DNA from: Labia minor
Lineage: Eukaryota; Arthropoda; Insecta; Dermaptera; Spongiphoridae
Assembly: GCA_963082975.1 (NCBI GenBank)
Contig: OY720349.1
Coordinates: forward strand, 70,368,501-70,432,500
Reading direction: 5' to 3'
Length of the DNA stretch: 64,000 bases
Shown here one piece after another: positions 46,783 to 60,572 of the stretch; positions within the stretch are counted from its first letter, which is position 1, and each line of letters starts with the position of its first letter. The notes under the pieces are model-generated. The model saw only the letters and a list, made by a program, of their open reading frames with translations, made no database searches and was not told the DNA's origin. A program made the translations under genes and the position numbers.

Positions 46783-47690
46783 TTTTTTAAGTACTAGTAG
46801 CAATTTAAGCAATAGATACTATATTTCTAAACATTTTGAATTTATTATTAATTTATGTGATTGATTATTTCAATTTCAGTACTAATTAATTTTAAACATT
46901 TGTATTTATTTAAGTTTAATATTAGGTGAGCTAGGCTTGGATAGAAATACAATAACATAAAATATAAAAATAGTTTTAAAATTTGAAAAAAATTTTAAAA
47001 TTTTTTAAAATTTTTTTTTATACTTAATTGTATTATTTATAAAATTAATTTTAAAAAATTTGAAAAAAATTATTAAAATAAAATTAATAATATTTTAAAT
47101 AAATCAAATATGTGAAAAAAGTTATTTTTCCTCAAAGTGAATGTTATTAAATGTTTTCATTTAATTCTTTTTTTTTTAATATACAAATTATTTTATTTTT
47201 AAATACAATAGTAAAAGAAATTACAATTTCCGCTGATGAAAAAAAATACTATAGTTTCAAAGCCAATTTTCTTTATCATCGATTGATATAAACACTCTGA
47301 TATGATAAGGGTTTTTGCCCTTGAAACTATATCTCATTAAATTTTTATTATTATATTGTCGAAATTTTTATTTCATAAACCAATTTGTACATGATTGAAA
47401 TAGAAATAGTTCAAAAAATTAAACTTTACCCTTAACAACATTAATAATTAATTAATTTCAAATTATTTATTTATTATTATTATAACTTTGTGAATTATAG
47501 CGTTATATTCTATATTAAGAAATAAAAATTATTAGTATATATATATATATATATATTGTAATATATAAATATAAAAATGTTTTTTTTTGTATACATGTAT
47601 TATGAGACGGAAATATAGAAAGTTATTTGTTTGAGCACATGATGGCACAGTATATAAAATATAACTTTCTAGAATAGTTGTTTTAAAAAA
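44590..47690. other. AT-rich intergenic or intronic sequence
   Basis: There are only weak features: a GC-richer patch at 44930-45050 with GTTAGGATTACAACC, another at 45840-45900, and an (AAT)n run at 46744-46782. No gene was recognised. Confidence 0.5.
46744..46782. repeat. AAT trinucleotide microsatellite
   Basis: A pure run of (AAT) units in AT-rich DNA. Confidence 0.85.
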
Positions 47691-47694
47691 AAAA

Positions 47695-48000
47695 ACAGGG
47701 AAAAATACCCAGACGATATACCTCTTCGTTACCCCAAGAGGGAGAGAGGGGTGGACAATTTTGCCAAGTGGCATAGGAGGGGATGATTGGCTTCGACATA
47801 TTTTAGGCAGTCTTGATCAAGAATTGTGGAAGGAGACACGAACATTTTTCCTGGCTGGAAGGACATCCAATACACAACCCCTTTTTGAGAAATGTTGCCG
47901 CCCACTCGATGTTTCAGATAAATCCGCCGGACGACACTCAAGACTCAAGTCTCCAAAGAATCCTCAATTCCCCCTTTTTTTTAAATACCAGTAAGTGGTC
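47695..48000. other. unassigned GC-richer segment
   Basis: The base composition is unlike the surroundings. The plus-strand frame at 47761-47994 reads GRTSNTQPLFEKCCRPLDVS and RHSRLKSPKN, and ends next to a GTAAGTGG donor-like site. The minus strand is also open (NISQKGVVYWMSFQPG). No family was recognised. It may be an old coding or untranslated exon, or an imported piece of an element. Confidence 0.3.
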
Positions 48001-48055
48001 GATCCTTGGTAATTAATAATAATTTGCAATTGCTAAATATAAATTAAATTTCAGA

Positions 48056-48488
48056 TAATTATTGAATTTAACCCCGTGAGGTAAGGGAGGTGAATTACTT
48101 TACCAAACTTGTTCCATTAAATAGTGCTAATCATCCTTTCTTAGAAATTTGCATGGGCATCTTATATTTTTCTATATATTTTTAGATAAAAAAGATTGAA
48201 ATTTTAACATGTATTCCATTTAACCTTATTTTGACTGCCATATTGCGATTATAGGTGCTGCCCTCTAGAGGCCAAATGGTTGAACCAATCTATAATGGCA
48301 ATATGGCAGTCAAAATAAGGTTAAATGGAATACATGTTAAAATTTCAATCTTTTTTATCTAAAAATATATAGAAAAATATAAGATGCCCATGCAAATTTC
48401 TAAGAAAGGATGATTAGCACTATTTAATGGAACAAGTTTGGTAAAGTAATTCACCTCCCTTACCTCACGGGGTTAAATTCAATAATTA
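48056..48488. repeat. near-perfect inverted repeat with arms of about 199 bp
   Basis: The arms pair around 48272, with about 35 unpaired bases between them. Each arm runs from TAATTATTGAATTTAACCCC inwards through AAGGGAGGTGAATTACTTT to TTTTGACTGCCATATTG. Every base I compared in the outer 190 bp pairs. TTAA next to CCCCGTGAGG at both sides would fit a piggyBac-like MITE, but the inverted symmetry continues outside the TTAA. Confidence 0.85.
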
Positions 48489-48489
48489 A

Positions 48490-50400
48490 CATTTACCACC
48501 AGAGTGCTACCAAATTAATTTAATCTGATTTTCAACCCATTTTTTCTAATAAAACATCTTACCCACACCCTCCAATATATCCTTCAATATATATATATAT
48601 AAATTTATAATTAAAATTAATTTTTCATATAAATCCCTTAACTTTATATTTTTTATTTTCAATTAGATTGGTTAGTTTGATATGAATTTAGGTAGATAAA
48701 ATTAATATAAGGTGTATAATCAGAAAATTTGAATGTAAAAATTTCATATTTTAAGCTATCCAGAAGCATCTACTAACAAAAATGTATTGGTGCATGTGTG
48801 TATATGTAGTGGGTTCAAAACAAAATCTTTTAAATTTAAATGGTACTTAGGCTAAATATTTCATTTTCATTTCATTGTTATTGTATAAGAACAATTTTAT
48901 TAAAATTAACAATTTCATTAATTAAAATGATGAAAATTTCCCTAAGAATTAAACAACTAAAATTTGTATGTATTGGTTTATTTATATCAATTTTTTTGAA
49001 CGATCTCAATTTTTAATTTAATTTAATTTATTAATTATTTTATATTAAATATGCAAATCAAAATTAAATTAAAAATACCTACTTATATAAATTTGAATAT
49101 TCCCTTTTTCATCGAATGTAGGTAACAAAAATAGGCAGATGTCCTCACCAATTATTTTGAAAGTGGTTATAATTATATAATCAATATAAACATAATATGT
49201 TTGTGATATTTCTTATTAATTTATCTATAAAAATTGATATATATATATTATAAGTGTTATGATGATTTTAACATTTTAAGGAATATAAATATATATATAT
49301 ATATATTATTTATACTGTAACATATTAAATTTGTTATTATTTCTAATTAATTCCTTATTCTTCTTTTAAGATTGAAATAAAGATAAATTATATATTATAT
49401 ATTTGTTAAAGGTTTATTTAACTTCCATAAATATGTTTACTTTTATTTTATTTCAAATTTTAAAAAAATATTTAGTTGAAATAGAAATTGAACTGAAATT
49501 CTAATTGTAATTATATCTCGAACACAAATTAACATTTTTTTCTAAATTAATGATTTTTTTTTACATAATTATTGAAAAATTCACTTGGTTTTCAATGAGG
49601 AAATTTTTTTATTATACATAAATTAAATCTTTACATTTGCTCATCGCTAATAATATTTATTGTGAAACTAATTTATCGCTATTCCTCTGTGAACTGAACT
49701 TTTTTTAATTTATAAACAAAGATATTTTTCAAATTCAGTGATCCTATTCTTGTCCATCAAAATATATCCATGATTCACGATCAAATATTTAAATATATAA
49801 AACAACTGGAAAATAATAGTTAAATAAATTTTAATTTTGATACTCTTTGAAAATAATTTTTATCTTTGCCACATAATAATACATAATTCTTCTCGCTACA
49901 TGATTATCCTTCTTAATGATCCTTACATTTTTACATTTTCGATTTTTATGTTTTGTTAATTTAAGATTTGTTGTATTAACTTTATTACTATATATCTTTT
50001 AATAATTATTTTGTCTTTTAAATGTTAAAAATTAACAACATCAGGATCTAAATCCTATTATGAATTATATTAATATTTAATAGGGGGTAATTTTTATTAA
50101 TATTAGTATATGTATGAATTGATAAAAGTTAAAATGTGTAAAAATGAATTTAATTTATTTAAAAAAAAGACAAAAATACATAAAATCGCGTTTCAAGATA
50201 TCTTTTTAACCAATAATTGTTGCTTTTGTATAACTAAATTATTAACTATTATTATTTAATTATTTATTATACTTTATTTTTCAAGGTGAATAAACTCAAG
50301 GTTTTTAAGAAAATTTGATTTTAATCAATGGGAAAATTATAAAATAATTCAAAAATTTCAGAGAAAACTTTTAGCATACATGAAAATTTAAAAAATATAA
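48490..50400. other. AT-rich sequence, nothing recognised
   Basis: No gene, element end or clear repeat was found. Confidence 0.5.
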
Positions 50401-50427
50401 ATATAAAATAATTTTATAAAATAATGA

Positions 50428-50850
50428 TTTTCCAATGGACTAAAAAGAATAAAATAATTTGTCTATAAGCCTGACAAAGTTTATATGGATGAATTGCTTC
50501 ATATTCAACTAAAAACGTTGGGCTCATTTAATTTTATTTATTTATATGAACAATCAAGTCAAAGTTTTGTAATAATATCAATCAAATCCAAAATGGCTGA
50601 TTATATTTGAAGAAATAGTGTTAATTGTTATTGAAGTGTTAGTGTGGTATGTATTTTAGTATATATATATATGAATTATAGCTCTATAAAGGAAGTTAAT
50701 TGCATAGAATTCAAATGAAAACTAAAAGCGCCCAACGTTTTTAGTTGAATATGAAGCAAATCATCCATAAACTTTGTCTGGCTTTTAGAAAAATTATTTT
50801 ATTCTTTTTAGTTAATTGGAAAAAACGTTATTTTATAAATTTTTTTTATA
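50428..50850. mobile_element. family-M element with long terminal inverted repeats
   Basis: The left end ACTAAAAAGAATAAAATAA, with GGATGAATTGCTTCATATTC and CTAAAAACGTTGGGC, is mirrored at the right as GCGCCCAACGTTTTTAGTTG ... TTCTTTTTAGT. The middle AAATCCAAAATGGCTGATT matches 25.5 and 36.95 kb. Confidence 0.65.
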
Positions 50851-51415
50851 TTTATATTATTCTTTTTAGTGCAATTTTAATTTGATAAATTTATTTAATA
50901 TAACAAGAGAAATAGAAAAGATGAAGTTATACGAAAATTTACACAAATTGAATAAAACAAAAAAATATATTAATCTTCCAAAATTGATTTTTTGCATTTA
51001 TGTTAAGTAAATGCTATTATTAAATAATAATTATTATATTATATTTATAAATAAATAATTTTTATTAATATGAGATTTTATAAATGTATATATATATATA
51101 TATATATATTATCTTCATAAAAAAAGGTTATTCTATTGTTTTGTTTCCTTTCTATCGGGGACATATACAATGTATAAAAAAAATATATATTTTCTTTATA
51201 CCATCTGTGTGTGAGGGAAAGAAGAAACCCCTCTTCAATGGCGATACAACTGATTAATAAGAATTCATCATTAATTTTAATGCTATGAAATATTTTTAAA
51301 TACGTTTAAATACGTAAGTCGATGAAAAATCGATTTCAATTTGTCAAAAGAGCGAACAGACAGACAGAGAGACAGAGAGACAGACGCCAAGTGTGAAGTT
51401 ATGAAAAACGTTATA
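50851..51415 (-). repeat. family-K repeat, inverted copy
   Basis: On the minus strand, ATAACGTTTTTCATAACTTC, GGCGTCTGTCTC and GACAAATTGAAATCGATTT match 21903 and 35797 onward. It is attached to a family-M element on the same side as at 36.7 kb, so K and M travel together. Confidence 0.6.
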
Positions 51416-51419
51416 AAAA

Positions 51420-52620
51420 AAAAAATAATATTTTAAATAATTGTTTGAAAAAATTCACAGCGTTTGTTTATAATTTGAACAATTATAATTTTCGGATTGA
51501 AATTAATGAATAATTATTAAAAAAAAAATACTTAAATATTTAATATTTTACTGATACTAGTATAGAGAATATCAAAACTTTTATTCATATTTTTATATCT
51601 TATAAAATATAATAAATAGATTTTGTATTATAAATATATTGAAATTAGAAGAATGTTAATAACATAAAATGAATGAATTTTAAAATTATTTTTACTATTA
51701 ATAGATATTTTTTATAATAAAAAATAAAGAAAAATAAATACATAATAAAATATCTATTAAAATATCATTTTTACTTATTATAAGAGTTTTTATTCTTACT
51801 AGTCTACCGTACTACCAACTAAACTATCGAACGAATTATAATTATTTACTTATAGTAATGTTTTTATTTTTGTTTTGTTTTTACTTTTCAATTCAACAAA
51901 AAGTTTTTTTGAGAGTAAAGATATTGTAATCCCTATTGAGACTACCTGTGTGCTGTTTTTGTCCATGTATGTGTGTGTCTGTGTGTGTGATAGAAGTCTT
52001 GTTTACAAAATTCCGATCGAACTGTAAAACCGATCAAAACCAAATTTTATATTAACTATTAGGGCTTCTATTGGATTGCTAACGGTCTGGCATCATTTTC
52101 GTTTAAATTTTAAATACATTCATAAATAAAACAAATAAATAAATATTACAAAGATAAAATGACCATATTTCATAAAATATCAAAATTATCAAAAATATAT
52201 CTATGCAACAATTTATAGAGAATTTTATTCGACAAATTTTTTATCTTATATATGAAAAATTTTGATTTAACTTTAAATAACCAAGATAAATAGTATTAAA
52301 AAAAGTAAAATGATCATATTTTTTAAAATACCAAAAATAAAATAAAAATTCAATATGTGAACAGATAAACAAGAGAATTAAATAATAAACATTTCATTTC
52401 TCATCAAAGAAAATATTTGTTCGAATTTAAATAACCAAGAAAATGAGACTTGCTTTATTTGTAGTTAATACTATAATTGTTATTTAATAATATAAAAATA
52501 GATAAATTTCAAGGTAAAATATTATATTTATTTCTAGTAACATGTGATAAAAAAAAATGATAGGTTTAATAGATATTTTTTTGTTTGTTTTCCACATGAA
52601 TTGAACAATCAATCAATTAT
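51420..52620. other. AT-rich sequence, one element-like patch
   Basis: A GTGTGT tract with TTCCGATCGAACTGTAAAAC at 51950-52050 resembles ATIR interiors. Nothing else was recognised. Confidence 0.4.
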
Positions 52621-52624
52621 TTAC

Positions 52625-52669
52625 CTGTTTCAGGACAATAACTTTCTGCGTGGTCGTGATTTGCGGCAT
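52625..52669 (-). CDS. candidate third first exon of the Tret1-like gene (15 codons)
   Basis: On the minus strand ATG (52669) reads MPQITTTQKVIVLKQ and stops at CAG before a GTAAAT donor, in phase 0, the same phase and final Q as the two first exons described above. Splicing to exon 2 would give VLKQ-LALTMAASLGYL, a common short-tail form in Tret1 proteins. In another frame the same exon reads six N codons, then AANHDHAESYCPET, ending in phase 1, which would fit the possible acceptor near 39554. Both readings are inference. The exon stands out from the AT-rich surroundings by base composition. Confidence 0.4.
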
Positions 52670-52811
52670 TATTATTATTATTATTATCTATAAAATAAAT
52701 TGAATTCGTTTGAAAGAATTTAAAAGAAATCAAGTAAGCAAAAAAACAAAAAAAAAAACAACACGTTTATATATATTATATATGAAGACCTGACTAGCGC
52801 AATGAACGAAC

Positions 52812-52851
52812 TGAAGTCTCTTCACTGGGTAACTCGCATATATAATTTATA
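52812..52851 (-). promoter_or_regulatory. candidate TATA plus initiator core promoter
   Basis: On the minus strand TATATAT begins 32 bases upstream of an arthropod-like initiator TTCAGTT (A at 52812); an overlapping TATAAATT lies a few bases further up. The 52790-52930 segment is clearly richer in G and C than its neighbours. It sits 140 bases upstream of the candidate exon at 52669. Confidence 0.4.
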
Positions 52852-53234
52852 GCACTTCCTTACGCCTATACTATACTAAATCTAGCATATAACAGTGACC
52901 TTCGTTCAGATTGAAGATTGACAATGCGGAGGGATTAATTTCGTTTGATCACAATTCATATATTATATTAATATTATAAATAAATACACATATAAAATAG
53001 CCTAATTATAACCAGATTAAATAAATATATTAGGAAATAAAATATTTAACTTAACTAACTTGTAAAAAAAATTCAATTCAATTTCTCAACAGTTTATAAA
53101 TAGAAATTAAATGTGATTTATAATTAATGAAATTGGAATTTTCTTTAATTATAAATCAAAAATAAATTTTAAGGATTCATGTTTATGTTAATTAATTTTA
53201 ATTAAAATATGAAATAGCTCTGGGGCGCTTGAGA

Positions 53235-53680
53235 TTTTGAAAATTCATGGCCGCAGCAATCACATTCCTTCAACCTATTATGAGCCACCTCTAATTTATT
53301 AACTCTAACATCGCTCTTAATCAAGACAAGATATTATCATGTCTGCCAAACATGATCTTGTTCAATCAACTGCTCGCTTTCATTAACATAAACTTTTTTG
53401 GTAGTATTTCCTCACCCATAAACCCAGCCATGTGTGTTCTCTATCGCAAATACTTCTTCTTTACCTTGATTTTATGACCATAACTATGTTTGAACTTGCA
53501 TAGAGATCATGCAAATCCTCGTTTAACAGTCTTTGTCATTCTCCAGTGATTTCATGCTTCGACTCATAAATGCTATTAAGAATCGTATCGTCCAATTTTG
53601 ATTTGATTCTTCTATTCTCGTCCTCCCCAAAGTCATAATTCATTCATGTCTCACACATATATTAAGCAACTTTATATCTT
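53235..53680 (-). pseudogene. decayed LINE tail fragment
   Basis: The minus-strand sequence keeps the order of the LINE tail: RIRRIKSKLD-like, AFMSRSMKSLEND-like, DLHDLYASSNIVMVIKSR-like, and GGS-type motifs, all heavily altered. It is the oldest-looking LINE copy in the window. Confidence 0.4.
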
Positions 53681-53689
53681 ATTTTGATA

Positions 53690-56600
53690 TTTTTGAAAAT
53701 TAAAAATAAATCTTTACAATATCTACTTTTTGAGTTTTCCTTAGAGTTTATAAAAAAAGTTCATTGTATAAGGTTAACCATTTTGATTAATCTACATTCT
53801 ACACCTATATTTCTGAAAAATGTTAATCTAAACGAAATTCAACCAAAGTTCTTACTTGATAGTGTTCCATAATTTTGGTATTTAATTTTTTTTCTGAAAA
53901 GAGTAATCAGTTCATGTTGTTATGAAAAAAATGATATTTTTTTTTTCAATTTTATTGGTTATCGGTATTTAAAATAACTTTTTAACCTTTTATTATCTGT
54001 TTAATATATAATTATATTCACATAAAAATAATGTTAACATAAATATTATAATTTTATTATATCTTAACATTATTACTTTTCATGCATTTTTTCTTGTTTT
54101 ATTTTGAAATAACTATCAAAAAAGAGAAAATACTTAGTTATAAATTCTTCATATGATTGGAAATCATTTTCATAGACATTTTTTATTTCATTTTCATCCC
54201 GAACAAATCTCAGAAAATTATACCTATCTATATTATCTATTTATAAAATCAGAAAATTGATTTCCTAAACCTTGAATAAAATTAAATTTAATAAATACAT
54301 TATAAACAATATATTATTTTATATGAATGCTCATTAATTTGACAGAAAAAAAATTTATTTGAAATTATATCCACAAAATAACTGGTTAGTAAATACATGA
54401 TTAATTATCTTAAACTTTTACAAATAAATAATATCAAACTTGTACAAATGGATTATAAAAATGAAAAATCTCTTTCAAAAAGAAATTTATATATTTTTTT
54501 CAAATAATTTATTTTTAAGTAGTTGTGCACCTTTATTGATTAAAGTTTGTCTCGAGATCATTAATGTTATTTATATAATATAATTAATATGAAGAGGTAA
54601 TAAGGCCACAATTATTATCAAAACCATTAAATTTCTCTCAATTCTTTTAGTTTCATAATCCTCGTTTTATAATCAAAAAAGCTAATAATTAATACTATGA
54701 ATAAATGTTTTAAATTTATTATCATTAAATAATTTAATTTATAATGAAATAAATATGCATGATTCCATTGAATCATTTCAACTATAAATTATAGTCGAGA
54801 GCATATGGATTGATTGGCAAACACTTGACATATTTTTTTTATAAGTCAATAAATGGGGGATTGACTATTTTGTCTCGAAATTTAACAATTTTATTACAAA
54901 GATATTCACCAAATTACCTAAAAGATAATAAACGTGCAAATAAATCCAATATTTTTTTTTCAAATTCAAGAAGTCCGTAACATGTTTATTTTATATGAAT
55001 TTGACAAAAAAAAAAAAAGAATTTTAAATTATCATTGTATTAATAATAAAAGTATAATAGTTATATACTAATACATACTAATAATAAATAAAATTTTATT
55101 TCAAAAAAATAATTTTTAAATGATAGTTTGTTAGCGGAGTTCCAAGTATCGTGAATCCAAACTTCTTTAATATAAATATTAAACTATTACTTACAGTAAA
55201 AGTAAATTGAAGTGATAGTTTATTAACACATAACTTTCGAAATTAATTTTTATCTAAAAATACATATATTTAATTTTTATGCTTAAATTAAAAGTTTTGT
55301 AATATTCAGATATTGGTTTAATTATAGCCACTTCTGCTTTTTGACAAATATATTGTGATATAAATAAATTTCAATTTCAGCCATTTTATGAAAATTTTTA
55401 ATTATTTTATTTTTTTTATATATATATAAATAATAAAAATATATCAATTTTTTGAACTTGATGAGATTTGAACTTTGAACATTATAGCACTACCAGTGAG
55501 CATTTGATTCTGATTTTGAAGACAACATAATCATTTTATTCTTTACCTTGAAAGTTTATATTATTTGGGGCTATTTATTCTTATTTCTAGCCTATAAGAA
55601 ATTTCGCTTTTATGAAATTAATTTATAAGTACTCGTAATAATAGTTCATAATTTTCAACAATTATTATTAAGATAAAAGTGCATCTATTAATTCTTGATA
55701 CGACGATTATAAAGTTATTCAAAATCACTAAAAAAACTCATATAACCAATTTAATAGTGGTCCACGTTTGCTCCAGGACAAATTTCGAGAAGTTTGTCTA
55801 AAATCGATTGTTTCAAAAAATATAGAGGGTATATAAATCAATATCGCCGTGTGTCTTATCCTGAGATTGAGGCATCTTCGCTCTTAATATTACAAGTATC
55901 AATAAAATAGTTATCAAAAAAAAACAAACTTAAATTGATCAAAATTAATTTTAAGAAGATATCCCAACTTAAAGGTCTACGCGTATTATAGTCCTATTCA
56001 AGAATATTTTGCATATTTAGAATAATTAAATATAAATTCTTTAAAATAATATTTACATTTATTTATAATTTAATCTAGTCATTGTTCAATTTTAAAAATT
56101 ACAAATTACATTTTGAATTTTTAAAATCTAATTAAACTTTAGGTTTCAAAATTTCCAAGTTTGAAAAAGGAGAATTTCTCTAAGTTTTATAGTTTTTAGT
56201 ATCATAAGTAACATATAGCTAAAAAATTAAAATTCTAATTAGTCCTAAATAAAATCTTTTAAGTTTATTAAAATTATTAAAAATATTGGCATAGCTATGA
56301 ATTTAATTTATGTTAAATAATTGAATATTTAGCTCCTAACAGTTATACAACCAAAATGACACCTTAGGCAAGATTAGTTTTTAAGGCGTTCCTATAGAAA
56401 GAAAATATTAAATCAATATTCTAAACTTTCCCCAAAATTTAAAAAAAATTGGTAGCATACCTAGGCCTTTTACAGATACACTAGAGGGAAAAAAAGAAGA
56501 AAATATTTATTTAGGATATTTAATAAATGAAAATAATTTAAAAAAAAAACATTAAATATCAAGCTTCTGGAGACTACTGAAAAGAAGAGATCTACAAAAG

Positions 56601-57340
56601 TAAAGTTAATAAGTAAGTAACTCTCTCCTTAATTTATTAGTTCAATCAGTTCTAATAATATATTATAGAGTGGGGAAAGAGGAGAGAGTTCACAAGAAGT
56701 AATTATAAAGATGAATATGTTGTGCAGAAATACTGAATAAATCTGGAAGAAGGAAAGGAGACAATCAAGATATCTTCAGTGGCGATCAGAAGATGGCTTA
56801 AATTCATTATGAAGATAAAATAACAAGAATAAAGTAAATGGTTGTATGTATACAAGCCTAGATGTGATCAAAAGGTCAATAAAGTTTGAAAATATGATTT
56901 GCTGGATAAGAGAAATAAAGAAAAGGCTTGAATACCAAATATAGAGATAATAAGACTACTCGAGAAAAAAATAACGAGATAAAACTTTCAAATATTTGTT
57001 ATCAGTCAATACAAAAAGACAAAATTCTTGAAACTTACCTGATGGATGAAATGACAGACATGAAGAACAGAAAAAATGATGTTGAACACAGGTAAAAAAT
57101 GTGAAGAATGTACTAAGATACCTGAAACTTTCTAACTTGCGGAAGAATGCATTAGACACCGAGTTGAGCTGAGTCTTTACTTGAACACGGACTGGTTTCG
57201 ACAGAGTAGAAAAATAAATAAATTAATAAGTGGGCGGGGTAATGAATGAGACAATTTCTAAGTTGTGTATTATGTTATTGTAGATGAAATATAAATAAAT
57301 GGAAAACAAATTTACATATGTAAATCTTAAAACTCAAAAC
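53690..57340. other. AT-rich sequence with one compositional outlier
   Basis: It is mostly AT-rich and featureless. The part from 56560 to 57210 is purine-rich on the plus strand and less AT-rich (GGGGAAAGAGGAGAGAGTTC, GAACACGGACTGGTTTCGAC), without a long frame or a family I recognise. Confidence 0.4.
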
Positions 57341-57344
57341 TATA

Positions 57345-58085
57345 ACTTCTCAACTTCAATTCAAAGTGGGACTAAATTAATTTGAAGTTGAAAAAGAACA
57401 ACTATATACAAATAAAAATTAAAAAAAAAACAATCATTTTTTATTAAATATAAAATACAAAAAAATAAGTTATAAATTACTTAATAAAGGAAAAATAATT
57501 AAAATCGAACACATCCCTCATATTTAATGCATCAGGTATAAATCTTTGTATATGAGCGATATATCTGGTGCATTCCACAACTGTTAGGTTTCCCATGTTT
57601 TCAATTATTATGTTTTCTAGCTGCTGAAAACGATACTCGGTTTGGGCACAGTCATGTCGACTCTTTCTTCACCGGTTAGAATTTGTGATTGTGTGCATTC
57701 GATTAGCTAAATCTCTTTTGACGTGAGATTTTAAGCTTGACCAAGCATGTTCGATAGCATTAAACATTGTCTATATCTATATAGTCCAAGTCTTAGCACT
57801 CGATGACCAACAAATTCATTTTCCTGGAAAACTTCTTCGATTGATGGATTCATGACATACTGCATTATCAGTTATTAATATAACTTTTGATTGATACATA
57901 TTTTGAGCATTCCTGAGAGAATTATGCACGAATTCATTAGCTTCCGGCTTCTTACTGAATTTGGTATTAAGTATTCCATTTTGTTGTTGTTCTTTTTCAG
58001 CTTCAAATTAATGTATTCCCAATTAGAAAGTGTTTAGTGTTTAGTCCCAATTTGAAGTTGAAAAGGTGTAGTGTAAGAAAAAAAA
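57345..58085 (-). pseudogene. Tc1/IS630-like DDE_3 transposase relic with terminal inverted repeats
   Basis: The minus-strand frame fragments read EFVHNSLRNAQNMYQSKVIL followed by ITDNAVCHESINRRSF, MLNAIEHAWSSLKSHVKRDL and VECTRYIAHIQRFI. ITDNAVCH holds the second catalytic Asp and NAIEHAWSSLK the Glu of a DDE_3 domain. There are several stops and at least one frame change. The terminal repeats are CTTCAAATT(AA)-type, at 57345-57410 and 58005-58085, with GAAGTTGAAAAAGAACAAC on the inner side. The N-terminal DNA-binding half is missing. Confidence 0.65.
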
Positions 58086-59042
58086 AAAAATAAATAAATA
58101 ATAAAATAAAAATTAAGGGATTTAATGAATCAATCAAATAAATAAATTTGTTAAATTAATTAAAAATGTTATTCAAATAAGTGAGTTTTTATATTATAGT
58201 AATTATATTATAATTAAAAATATAAATAAGTTTTGGAAAAAAAAATGTATAAAAATAGATTTATTCTAACATATAGAAAAAAATGTACTATAATTATTAT
58301 AAAATAAAATACATAGAACACTATATAGTAATTATGCAAATAGCTAAATTGATTTTAATTTTAATTATTTATATATTTTTGAATTAAAGAATACTTTTAA
58401 AAGCAGAATAATAATATTATACTAAATTTTTTAGGAAATTTCAACATTCATCAAATTTATTTAGTTAAATAAACTTTTACGCTTGCAAACGGTCTTCATA
58501 AATTCATAAAAAATAAGTTTTAAATATAAAATGCATTGAAACTTAATAATAATAGGAATGTGTTTATTAGTAAATACCAATATTCTTAAAAGATTTTAAA
58601 TAATTATGAAGATTATTATTTTATTATTTTTTCCAACTATATTTCTCTTAAAGAAAAAAGTTTGCTCTGCTTTAAAAAAGGATAAGTGAAAATTAAAAAC
58701 ACAAACCTTACTGATATTTTGATACACCTTATTTAATATCAAAAATTCAATAATATTAAATTGTTCTTTAAAAGTCATATAGCTCATATCCCTAAAAAGG
58801 GTAGTCTATAGTCTATACTCAGAAAATTACATTTAAAATGACCGGCAAAATGATCATCTACTCTAGCGCTACTCTTTCAAAAGGATTTGAATTCAATGAC
58901 ATTCCAAAATAAACTCACAATCATATTTTCTATAAAAATGATTAGGTTATCTTTTAAAAAATAAATTTTAAATATTTATATCTATATCAATTTATATATA
59001 TATATATATATTTATATATACTATTTAATATAATTAATTATC

Positions 59043-60324
<1,282 letters not shown>

Positions 60325-60325
<1 letters not shown>

Positions 60326-60572
60326 AAGTGAAATGTGAATTTTAAACAAGTACTATTAAAACAATTCTAATTCAATTAATTGTGTGTGATATTCTTCATC
60401 GACCATCTCGAATATTTTTTTAGTTTCTTTTAAACCGATTATTTTAATAAAGTGAAATGTGAATTTTAAACAAGTACTATTAAAACAATTCTAATTCAAT
60501 TAATTGTGTGTGATATTCTTCATCGACCATCTCGAATATTTTTTTAGTTTCTTTTAAACCGATTATTTTAAT
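60325..60572 (+). repeat. 124-bp tandem duplication in the TEX261 3' UTR
   Basis: The copies, 60325-60448 and 60449-60572, appear identical along their length. The first starts at the last base of the stop codon. The junction TTTTAAT|AAAGTG creates AATAAA at 60446-60451, which neither the outer start nor the outer end of the unit contains. Confidence 0.85.
60446..60451 (+). terminator. candidate polyadenylation signal of TEX261
   Basis: AATAAA lies 121 bases after the stop codon. It is formed at the junction of the 124-bp tandem duplication. Confidence 0.4.
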
